Origin: CAVXGU01 sp963761615
GTDB lineage: Bacteria; Acidobacteriota; Vicinamibacteria; Vicinamibacterales; CAVVIG01
Length of the DNA stretch: 64,000 bases
Direction of reading: 5' to 3'
Assembly: GCA_963761615.1 (NCBI GenBank)
Contig: CAVXGU010000003.1
Location: 3,009,157-3,073,156, forward strand
The position numbers and the translations under genes were made by a program. Within the stretch, counting starts at the first letter, position 1; the number at the start of each line of letters is the position of its first letter. The notes beneath the pieces were generated by a model. That model was not told the origin of the DNA, made no database searches, and saw only the letters and a program-made list of their open reading frames with translations. This document shows positions 42,812 through 50,262 of the stretch, in pieces.

Positions 42812-42903
42812 CGGTTGGACGGGCTGGCAGAGTTGGATACGCTGGAGGGGTTTCGACCCCGGTGAACCAGCGCCTCCGACCTTGCCAGTCCCATCTTTCC
42901 GAC
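42812..42903. repeat. Long imperfect fold-back element with UUCG hairpin at its centre
   Basis: Arms about 35 nt long (from 42812 and ending 42903) are imperfect inverted copies, for example GGGCTGGCA at 42821-42829 with TGCCAGTCCC at 42883-42892. The centre has GCTGG (42841-42845) pairing CCAGC (42867-42871) around GGGGTTTCGACCCC, a stem with a TTCG tetraloop (42847-42860). There is no T-tract. It may act as terminator or leader structure between the coiled-coil gene and the next. Confidence 0.65.
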
Positions 42904-42989
42904 CGCCGCGCTCCTCGACGAGCACCGAGACCCTCGAGGGCGCTCCGCGCCTCGAGAACCCGGCGCCCCCGGAACGCGTCTCAACGCGC

Positions 42990-43926
42990 GTGAGCCGCCC
43001 GTTCGCCTGGATCGCCCTCCTCATCGCCATCGTCCTCACATCAGCCTTCGTGCCGGCCGCGGCACAGACCGACCTCGACGCCCTGATGGCGAAGGTCATC
43101 GCGCGGCGCGACGACAGCTGGAAGAAGCTGCAGCAGTACATCCTCGACGAGCACCAGACCGTCGAGCTGCTCGGTCCGGGCTCGACGCGCGTCTGGGGCG
43201 AACAGCGGGACTACACGTGGTTCATCAGGGATGGCTACTTCGTCCGCAGTCCGGTCGCCGTCAACGGCGTGGCCATCGGCGATGCCGCCCGGCGAGCGGC
43301 CGAAGCGACGTACCTCGAGCGTGTGAAGCGCCATGACACCGAGGGGACGGACGCCGACGCCTCGACGGCGTCCCAGCCGGGCGACGTGAACGCGATCATC
43401 CGGCAGACCCGTCAGCCGGACTTCATCTCGTCCTCGTATTTTTTGAACTTCAAGATGGATCGGGGACGCTACGCCTTCGTGGGGCACGAGACGCTGGACG
43501 GCCGGGACGTGCTCCGGATCGAGTACTACCCGACGAAGCTCTTCTCCGACAACCCGGCCAGCGCGAGCGCCGAGAACGACCAGCGGAAGCACAACGAGAA
43601 CATGGACCGCCAGGTTGCGCGGCTCATGGACAAGACCTCGGTGGTCACCCTCTGGGTGGATCCGGCGAGCGATCGAGATCGTCAAGTACCTCTTCGACAA
43701 CGTCGGGCTGGACTTCCTGCCGGGCGCCTGGCTCGTGCAGGCGACCGGCGCCAGGGGCACGATGGCGATGAACCAGGTGTTCCCGGGCGTCTGGCTGCCG
43801 GTGTCGATCGACTTGAAGGTGTCACTGCAGGTCGCGATCGGCGACTTCGACGTCGACTACCGCGTCCGCTACGACCGCTACCGCCGGGCCGAGACCAGCG
43901 GCCGCCTCATCCTGCCAGCTCGCTGA
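42990..43926 (+). CDS. Secreted LolA-like/outer-membrane-associated protein, split by a frameshift
   Basis: About 311 residues from GTG 42990, which gives a clean signal peptide (WIALLIAIVLTSAFVPAAAQ). Upstream in-frame alternatives are possible. The mature part has paired features of lipoprotein-sorting-like folds: LDEHQTVELLGPGS, FVRSPVAVNGV, YAFVGHETLDGRDVLRIEYYPTKLF, then a second half VTLWVDPAS ... IVKYLFDNVGLDFLPGAW. One extra base within 43665-43680 (two GATC sites here) shifts the frame; the original residue at the join cannot be fixed. It precedes the Omp85-like gene by 4 bp. Confidence 0.7.
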
Positions 43927-43930
43927 CGCG

Positions 43931-45233
43931 ATGCCCCCGCGACGTCACGCCGACGCAACGAAGCACCTCCGGCTCTGGCGATGCCTGCTGTCGTGGTGTC
44001 TCCTGATGTGGGCGTGCGGCTTCGCGGCAACGGCCGCCGCCGCGCAGGCGCCGGGCGTGGTCGCGCAGGTGCAGATCCAGGGCAACACGTTCACGCCGGA
44101 CGCCGAGGTCCTGGCGGTCGCGGGCCTTCGCGTCGGCATGCCGTTCGGGCCGGACACGGTCGCGGCGGTGACCGCGCGTCTGAAGGCGGACGGGCGCTTC
44201 GATCAGGTGCAGGTGCTCAAGCGGTTCGCGTCGATCTCGGATCCGTCGCAGATCGCGCTCGTCGTGCTGCTGCACGAGCCAGGGGTGACGATCCAGGCGA
44301 AGGGGACCGGTCCAGCGCGTGTCGTCAAGCGCCGCGGACCGGACCTCCAGTATCTTCCTCTCCTCGGATACGAGGACGGGTACGGCTGGACGTACCGGCC
44401 TCCAGGTCTCGCGGCCGAGCGTGCTCGGAACGAAGAGCCACCTCTCGTTCCCCCTCACCTGGGGCGGCGAACGGAAGGCGGCGGCGGTCCTCTCGAAGTC
44501 CTTCGACGCGGGGCCGGTCACGCGCGTCGAAGGGGGCGCCTCGCTGACGCGCCGCGTGCATCCGTTCTACGAGCAGCCCGAGCGTCGCACCCGGCTGTGG
44601 CTGCGGGCCGAGCGCGCCTTGAGTCCCTCCCTGCGCGTCGGCGTGACCGCCGATCGCCAGCACGTGACGCTCGGACCGGCCGACGACGAGGTGCCGGCAA
44701 TCGGCGCCGACCTCACGCTCGATACGCGGGTGGATCCCTGGCTCGCACGCAACGCCGTGCTGGTGCGGGCGTCGTGGCGCCGCGCCGGATTTCCCGCAGG
44801 CGGCGCGAATCTCACCGACCTCGATGCCACCGGCTACATCGGCCTCCCGGGCCAGCCCGTCCTCGTCGTCCGCGCTCGCCACCGGGGCGCCGACGCGCAC
44901 GTCCCGGTGTACGCGCAGGCGCTGCTGGGCGGCACGGACACCCTTCGCGGCGATCGCCTGGGGGTGGCCGCCGGCGACGAGCTCGCCGCGGGGTCGCTGG
45001 AGCTCCGCGTTCCGCTCAGCTCGCCGATCCAGCTGGTCAAGGTCGGCGTGACGACCTTCGTCGACGTCGCGGCGGTCTACGACAAGGGTGAGCACCTCCG
45101 CGACCAGCCGTTCTCGCAGGGCGTGGGCGTCGGCGCCTGGCTGTCGATCGCGGCGCTGCGCGTCACCCTGTCGATCGCCCACGGCGTCGGCGCCTCGACG
45201 CGGGTCCAGTTCGGCGCGAGCCTGGGCATCTGA
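43931..45233 (+). CDS. Omp85-like outer-membrane barrel with one POTRA domain, split by a frameshift
   Basis: About 433 residues after correction. Signal peptide, one POTRA-like domain (VVAQVQIQGNTFTPDAEVLAVAGLRVGMPFGPDTVAAVTARLKADGRFDQ gives its strand-helix pattern), then barrel strands ending FGASLGI. GGTDTLRGDRLG resembles the barrel lid (VRGY-like) motif of the Omp85 group. GTACC at 44392-44396 has one extra C; deletion restores GYGWTYGLQVSRPSVLGTKSHLSF. It is the outer-membrane end of MoxR locus 2. A single POTRA suggests a small TamA/FhaC-like insertase or secretion pore rather than BamA. Confidence 0.75.
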
Positions 45234-45241
45234 ATCCGCGG

Positions 45242-45589
45242 TCAGCCGTCCCGTCCCAGCTCGATCACCCTGCCCCCCCGAGCCCGATAATGATCGAGGA
45301 TGGCCGAGAGCCGGCGGTTCAAGCCTTCGTCGGCGAGCCATTCGGTGTCGGCGAGCGCGACGGCGGGCACGCGCGTCAACTCCGCCTCCAGGGCGGCGAA
45401 CAGCTCGTCCGGGGTCTGGATGTCGAGCTCGGCGGGCGGCTCGCTCTCGAACGGGTGTGTCTGCGGCATCTCGCCACGCCCGACGGTCGCGCGCGCGTCC
45501 CGGTAGCGCATGTAGAGGCGCCTGCACGACAGGACCACGGCGGCGCGCGGCCGACCGGGCCGCAGCAGGAGGAAGTCACGCCGCCTCAT
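45242..45589 (-). CDS. Small hypothetical protein, 115 aa
   Basis: Basic N-terminus (RRRDFLLLR), a middle with LSCRRLYMRYRDA, and an acidic helical C-terminus (DELFAALEAELTRVPAVALADTEWL). The protein-like composition and short convergent gap to the Omp85 gene (8 bp) support it being real. No ribosome-binding site is clear. I do not recognise a family; the RRDF motif is not followed by a hydrophobic Tat core, so export is unlikely. Confidence 0.55.
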   Translation of the reverse strand: MRRRDFLLLRPGRPRAAVVLSCRRLYMRYRDARATVGRGEMPQTHPFESEPPAELDIQTPDELFAALEAELTRVPAVALADTEWLADEGLNRRLSAILDHYRARGGRVIELGRDG

Positions 45590-45740
45590 GGGTGCATTCT
45601 AGAAGGAGTCGTCCCGGCTGTCGCCCGCCCGCGCGTCCCGTCGACGCCGGCGACCGACCTGTGATGAACCGCCGCCAGCCAGGGACGAATCGCCTGGCGA
45701 CAGCTCCCGGGAGGCGCCGGAATCGTCGAAGATAGGGTGA

Positions 45741-46877
45741 ATGGACCGCGCGACGCCGTCCGCCCGCATCCCGCCCAAGGTCCTGTTCCTCATCGCGACG
45801 GCGTTCGGGGTGTCCTCGACGCTGCAGGCGTACTGGCTCCAGCGGCTGTCGGCCGAGCCGATGGGCCCGCCTCTCCTGTGGGAGCTCCTCCTGCTGAATC
45901 TCGTCTACTGGTACGTGCCGGCCCTGGCCGCGAATCCAATCATGGGTCTGGCCGCCCGCTTCCCGCTCGGTCGCGTGGGGTGGCCGGCGCAGGTCGGCGT
46001 GCACGCGGCGGGCGCCATCGCGTACTCGCTGATCCACACGTCCGCGATAACGGCGGCGCGCATGGGCATCTGGGTCGCCGAGGGACGGCCGGCCATGGGC
46101 GCGTCGTGGTGGGAGGCGGCCTGGCGCGGCTACTTCACGCAGCTCGACTGGCTGCTGATGACGTACCTGTTCCTGGTGGGCCTGGCGCACGCGCTCCTCT
46201 ACCGGCGGGAGTCCGAGATCCGCGCGCTCGACGCGGCGCGCCTGGAGACCGAGCTGGCGCGCGCGCAGCTCCAGGCCCTCGAGCGCCAGATCCAGCCGCA
46301 CTTCCTGTTCAACACGCTGAACACGATCGCCGGGCTGATCCGCACCAACGTGGAGGCGGCCGACCGGATGATTGACGGCCTCGGCGACCTGCTCCGCATG
46401 ACGCTGCACACCTCGGGCACCCAGGAGGTGCCCCTGACGCAGGAGATCGACGTGCTGGAAAAGTACCTCGACATCGAGCAGACGCGGTTCGGCGACCGGC
46501 TGCGCATCGAGACCCGCGTCGAGCCCGGGGCCCTCGACGCGCTGGTCCCGAACCTGCTGCTCCAGCCGCTCGTCGAGAACGCGGTCCGCCACGGGATCGC
46601 ACCCAACGCGCGCCCGGGCCGGATCGAGGTGAGCGCGGCGCGCGAGGGCCGCCAGCTCGTCGTGCAGGTGAAGGACAGCGGCAACGGTCTGCCGCCCGAC
46701 CGGCTGACCGCACTCAATGCCGGCGTTGGCCTGGGAAACACGCGCGCGCGGCTCGGCCACCTGTACCCGGGTGCGCATCAGTGCGTGTTCTCGAATCTGC
46801 CTGACGGCTTCTGCGTGACGATCCACCTGCCGTTCCACACCGCCGCCCTGCCGCTGGCGCGGGAGGGGGTGGCATGA
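45741..46877 (+). CDS. LytS-like sensor histidine kinase (HPK7/8 class)
   Basis: 378 residues. Four predicted membrane helices (about 13-32, 45-62, 84-104 and 136-154), a short coiled linker, then a His_kinase domain with H187 in QIQPHFLFNTLNTIAGLI. The HATPase has LLLQPLVENAVRHGI and a G-box DSGNGL. No periplasmic sensor domain exists, so sensing is by the membrane helices, as in LytS/AgrC-like kinases. Its stop overlaps the LytTR regulator start by 4 bases, fixing the pair. Confidence 0.93.
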   Translation: MDRATPSARIPPKVLFLIATAFGVSSTLQAYWLQRLSAEPMGPPLLWELLLLNLVYWYVPALAANPIMGLAARFPLGRVGWPAQVGVHAAGAIAYSLIHTSAITAARMGIWVAEGRPAMGASWWEAAWRGYFTQLDWLLMTYLFLVGLAHALLYRRESEIRALDAARLETELARAQLQALERQIQPHFLFNTLNTIAGLIRTNVEAADRMIDGLGDLLRMTLHTSGTQEVPLTQEIDVLEKYLDIEQTRFGDRLRIETRVEPGALDALVPNLLLQPLVENAVRHGIAPNARPGRIEVSAAREGRQLVVQVKDSGNGLPPDRLTALNAGVGLGNTRARLGHLYPGAHQCVFSNLPDGFCVTIHLPFHTAALPLAREGVA

Positions 46878-47647
46878 GGCCCCGGATTCGGGCGCTGGTG
46901 GCCGACGACGAGCCGGTGGCGCGCACGCGGGTGGTGGAGCTGCTGCGCGCCGAGCCGGACGTCGACATCGTCGGCGAGTGCGGCGACGGCCGGACGGCCG
47001 CGGATTTGATCCAGCGCGCGGCACCCGACCTCGTGCTGCTCGACGTGCAGATGCCGGAACTGGACGGGCTGGCGCTCGCCCGTGCGATCGAGCGGTCGCA
47101 CATGCCGGCGGTCGTCTTCATCACGGCCTACGAGGAGTACGCGCTCGAGGCGTTCGAGATCCACGCGCTCGACTACCTGCTCAAGCCGTTCAGCGCCGAG
47201 CGTTTCCGGGCGGCGCTCGACCACGTCCGGACCCAGCTCGCGCAGCGCCAGGCATCGTCGCTCGGACGGCACATGCTGGCGCTGATGCCGGAGGCGGCGC
47301 CGCCCGGCGCACGGAAGGATCGCCTCGTGGTCAAGTCGAACGGGCGGATCCACTTCGTGCGTACGGCAGAGATCGACTGGTGCGAGTCGGCGGGCAACTA
47401 CGTCCGGATCCACGTGGGGCCGCAGTCACACCTGGTCCGCGAGACCATGAGCCGCCTCGAGGCCGATCTGGACCCCGCGCGGTTCGTGCGCATCCACCGC
47501 TGCACCATCGTCAACGTGGACCGCATCGAGGAGCTGCGCTCGTCACTCGGGGGCGAGCACATGGTCGTGCTCCGGGACGGCTCGCGCCTGACGCTCAGCC
47601 GGGGCTATCGGGACGCCCTGCAGGCCAGGCTGGTGGGCGCGCCCTAG
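46874..47647 (+). CDS. LytTR-family DNA-binding response regulator
   Basis: 257 residues. Receiver domain: D11/D12, phospho-acceptor D57 (LLDVQMPELDGLALA), FITAYEEYALEAF and K in LLKPF. The C-terminal LytTR domain (about 155-255) has SNGRIHFVRTAEIDWCESAGNYVRIH, FVRIHRCTIVNVDRIEEL and LSRGYRDAL. LytTR regulators bind tandem direct repeats upstream of target genes. Translationally coupled to the kinase at 45741. Confidence 0.95.
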   Translation: MRPRIRALVADDEPVARTRVVELLRAEPDVDIVGECGDGRTAADLIQRAAPDLVLLDVQMPELDGLALARAIERSHMPAVVFITAYEEYALEAFEIHALDYLLKPFSAERFRAALDHVRTQLAQRQASSLGRHMLALMPEAAPPGARKDRLVVKSNGRIHFVRTAEIDWCESAGNYVRIHVGPQSHLVRETMSRLEADLDPARFVRIHRCTIVNVDRIEELRSSLGGEHMVVLRDGSRLTLSRGYRDALQARLVGAP

Positions 47648-47649
47648 GC

Positions 47650-47668
47650 GGGGCCGCGAGGCGGCCCC
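47650..47668. terminator. GC hairpin between convergent genes
   Basis: GGGGCCGC (47650-47657) pairs perfectly with GCGGCCCC (47661-47668) over loop GAG. It lies just after the LytTR stop and before the stop of the opposing cold-shock gene. No T-run follows, so it may work with other factors. Confidence 0.5.
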
Positions 47669-47701
47669 CCGTGTCCGGCGTCGTGCGGGTGGGACGGGGG
47701 T

Positions 47702-47983
47702 CTACGTGGTCTTGCGGGGCTTCCTGGCGGCCTTGACTTTGGCGGCGCGGGGGCCGCTGATCGGGTCGTCGAGCAGCTCGAACACCACCGGATCGCCGAC
47801 CTGGAGCTCCCAGTACTTTCCCTCGACGTCGCTCTTGTGAAAGAAGACGTCGCCGCGGGCGGCGCTGATGATGCCGCTCCCCTGGCCGCCGACGAGGCGC
47901 TTGATCCTGCCCTTGGCGGCGCGCACGGCAATCTCCGGCCTCGCGCTGCCAGCAGCGCGGGTCTTGGCGGCTTTACGCGGCAT
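47702..47983 (-). CDS. Cold-shock-domain protein with basic tails
   Basis: 93 residues from ATG 47983 (a GTG at 48007 would add eight). A degenerate cold-shock domain spans GRIKRLVGGQGSGIISAARGDVFFHKSDVEG then LQVGDPVVFELL. It retains the FFHKSDV RNP2-like strand but has altered RNP1 aromatic positions. Lys/Arg-rich Ala/Lys tails flank it on both sides. It probably binds single-stranded nucleic acid in the cytoplasm. The flanking basic tails are more typical of acidobacterial and proteobacterial CSD variants than of compact CspA. Confidence 0.8.
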   Translation of the reverse strand: MPRKAAKTRAAGSARPEIAVRAAKGRIKRLVGGQGSGIISAARGDVFFHKSDVEGKYWELQVGDPVVFELLDDPISGPRAAKVKAARKPRKTT

Positions 47984-48052
47984 CCGGAGCCCGGAGGTGG
48001 AGTCCACGAGAACTGAGGCAGCGCACGAGTCCAGTCAGTTTAGCACTTGTCG

Positions 48053-48058
48053 TACAAT
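48053..48058 (+). promoter_or_regulatory. Candidate -10 box for argG
   Basis: TACAAT lies 36 bp before the argG GTG, in a locally A/T-richer patch (CAGTTTAGCACTTGTCG before it). The -35 region is weak. AAAGGA downstream supplies the ribosome-binding site. Confidence 0.4.
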
Positions 48059-48093
48059 TCCCGGGTTTCGCTCGCCTCGAAAGGACCCTCTGC

Positions 48094-49437
48094 GTGTCGC
48101 ACATCCTCCAGGAGCTCCCCGCGGGCCGCAAGGTCGGCATCGCGTTCTCGGGCGGCCTCGATACGAGCGCCGCCATCCACTGGATGCGGGAGAAGGGCGC
48201 GATTCCGTACGCCTACACCGCGAACCTCGGTCAGCCGGACGAACCGGACTACGAGGACATCCCCCGGCGCGCGCTCCAGTATGGCGCCGAGCGGGCGCGC
48301 CTCATCGACTGCCGCACGCAGCTGGTGGCCGAGGGTCTGGCGGCGCTCCAGGCCGGGGCCTTCCATATCTCCACCGCCGGCGTCCCCTACTTCAACACGA
48401 CGCCGCTCGGACGCGCCGTGACCGGCACCATGCTCGTCGTCGCCATGAAGGAAGACGAGGTGGACATCTGGGGTGACGGGAGCACGTTCAAGGGCAACGA
48501 CATCGAGCGCTTCTACCGTTACGGGCTGCTGGCCAATCCGAAGCTGCAGATCTACAAGCCGTGGCTCGACCAGCGGTTCATCGACGAGCTGGGCGGGCGG
48601 CGCGAGATGTCCGAATACATGCAGCGCGCCGGGCTCGCCTATCGCATGAGCGTGGAGAAGGCCTACTCCACCGACTCGAACATCCTCGGCGCGACACACG
48701 AAGCCAAGGATCTGGAGCGCCTCGACCGCGGCATCACGATCGTCGCGCCGATCATGGGCGTCGCCTTCTGGCGCGACGAGGTGGCGGTGGCCCGGGAGAC
48801 CGTGTCGATCCGCTTCGAGGAAGGCTGGCCGGTCGCGCTGAACGGACGGACGTTCGCCGACACGGTGGCGCTCGTCGCGGACGCCAACGCCATCGGCGGC
48901 CGCCACGGCCTCGGCATGAGCGATCAGATCGAGAACCGGATCATCGAGGCCAAGAGCCGCGGCATCTACGAGGCGCCGGGGATGGCGCTGCTCTTCATCG
49001 CCTACGAGCGGCTGGTCACCGGCATCCACAACGAGGACACGATCGCGCAGTACCGCGACAACGGCCGGCGTCTGGGGCGGTGGCTGTACCAGGGCCGGTG
49101 GTTCGACCCCCAGGCCATGATGCTCCGGGAGCAGGCGCAGCGGTGGATCGCGCGGCCGATCACGGGCGAGGTGACCGTCGAGCTGCGCCGCGGCAACGAC
49201 TACTCCATCCTCGAAACCGCGAGCCCGAATCTCACCTACAAGCCCGAGCGGCTCACGATGGAAAAAGGTGAGTCGGCGTTCTCGCCACGGGACCGCATCG
49301 GCCAGTTGACGATGCGGAATCTCGACATCGAGGACACGCGGGACAAGCTGATCGAGTACACGCGGCGCGGGCTGCTGGCGCCGGGCGGCGCGCTGCCGCG
49401 TCTGGCCGCCGGCGATCACACGCCGGAAGGCGAGTAG
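48094..49437 (+). CDS. argG: Argininosuccinate synthase
   Basis: 447 residues, the size of the E. coli-type enzyme. ATP-pyrophosphatase P-loop AFSGGLDTSAAIHW near the N-terminus, then the citrulline/aspartate-binding segments DGSTFKGNDIERFYRYG and EKAYSTDSNILGATHEAKDLE. It joins citrulline and aspartate in arginine biosynthesis. GTG start at 48094 with AAAGGA upstream. No other arginine genes are nearby, so it is a lone locus, divergent from the cold-shock gene. Confidence 0.96.
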   Translation: MSHILQELPAGRKVGIAFSGGLDTSAAIHWMREKGAIPYAYTANLGQPDEPDYEDIPRRALQYGAERARLIDCRTQLVAEGLAALQAGAFHISTAGVPYFNTTPLGRAVTGTMLVVAMKEDEVDIWGDGSTFKGNDIERFYRYGLLANPKLQIYKPWLDQRFIDELGGRREMSEYMQRAGLAYRMSVEKAYSTDSNILGATHEAKDLERLDRGITIVAPIMGVAFWRDEVAVARETVSIRFEEGWPVALNGRTFADTVALVADANAIGGRHGLGMSDQIENRIIEAKSRGIYEAPGMALLFIAYERLVTGIHNEDTIAQYRDNGRRLGRWLYQGRWFDPQAMMLREQAQRWIARPITGEVTVELRRGNDYSILETASPNLTYKPERLTMEKGESAFSPRDRIGQLTMRNLDIEDTRDKLIEYTRRGLLAPGGALPRLAAGDHTPEGE

Positions 49438-49457
49438 GCTCCGGGCGCCCGGCTTCG

Positions 49458-49535
49458 GGCGCCCGGCTTCGGCTCTTGACCGGTCACGGCTGCAGCGAAA
49501 TGCCGTGACTGTCCGGAAGCCGGGAGCCGGGAGCC
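49458..49535. repeat. Intergenic fold-back element, copy 2
   Basis: Arms of repeated GCCCGGCTTCGG words (49438-49472) are answered by inverted GGAAGCCGGGAGCC words (49513-49535). Inside, GTCACGGC (49483-49490) pairs perfectly with GCCGTGAC (49502-49509) over an 11-base loop. The core CACGGCTGCAGCGAAA matches CACGACTGCAACGGAA in the element at 24652-24731. It lies directly after argG and could serve as its terminator. Confidence 0.7.
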
Positions 49536-49640
49536 TGCGGAGCCGCCGGAGCGCAGCCATAAGGGACTGGTAAATCCCCTGGCGGTTGGTAGTAATATGG
49601 ACCCCTACACGAATCCATTCCGAGGGGCAAGGGAGGCCTG

Positions 49641-50261
49641 ATGACACCGGACGACACTCCCCAGCAGCGCGTATCGCGACGCACGTTCATTCAAGGGGTC
49701 ATTGCGGCCGGGGCCGCCGTGTCCTCCGCGGGCTATCTCTTCCGCAGCACGACCGTGCTCGGCCAGCCGTCGGCGGCGGGCTCGGTGGAGCGCCTGGTCA
49801 CGCTGACCGTCAACGGCCAGGAGCGACGGGTCGACGCGCTCAAGCAGGAAACGCTGGCCATGACCCTGCGCTACAAGCTGGGGCTGACGGGGACGAAGAT
49901 CGGCTGCGACCGCGCGGAGTGCGGCGCCTGCACGGTGCTGCTCGACGACGTGCCGCACTACTCGTGCTCGGTGCTGACGCACAGCGTGCGGGGCAAGCAC
50001 ATCGTGACGATCGAGGGGCTCGAGGCGGCCGACGGCACGCTGCACCCGGTGCAGCAGGCGGTGCTCGACGAGCAGGGCTTCCAGTGCGCGTTCTGCATGC
50101 CGGGCTTCGTGCTGGCGACGGTGGGGTTCCTCAAGACGAACCCGAATCCGACGCGCCCCGAGCTGGCGCACGGCATCTCCGGCAACCTGTGCCGGTGCCA
50201 GGACTACGACAAGATTCTCACCGCCATGATGCGCGGTGCGGAAAACCTGCGGAGGGCCTGA
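49641..50261 (+). CDS. Tat-exported 2Fe-2S subunit of a PaoABC-like molybdenum hydroxylase
   Basis: 206 residues. Tat leader SRRTFIQGVIAAGAAVS; plant-type ferredoxin cluster ligands C89, C94, C97 and C109 (GCDRAECGACTVLL); second cluster ligands C149, C152, C184 and C186 (CAFCMPG, NLCRCQ). This is the PaoA/XdhC-like small subunit that wires the Mo site to FAD. The Tat signal implies the assembled complex is exported folded, carrying the leaderless partner subunits, as for E. coli PaoABC. GGGAGG precedes the ATG, and TAATAT (49593-49598) upstream is a possible -10. Confidence 0.92.
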   Translation: MTPDDTPQQRVSRRTFIQGVIAAGAAVSSAGYLFRSTTVLGQPSAAGSVERLVTLTVNGQERRVDALKQETLAMTLRYKLGLTGTKIGCDRAECGACTVLLDDVPHYSCSVLTHSVRGKHIVTIEGLEAADGTLHPVQQAVLDEQGFQCAFCMPGFVLATVGFLKTNPNPTRPELAHGISGNLCRCQDYDKILTAMMRGAENLRRA

Positions 50262-50262
50262 G

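Noticed and set aside
43931..45233. BamA or TamA itself
   Set aside because: Only one POTRA domain is present and the barrel is short, so only Omp85-like is supported.
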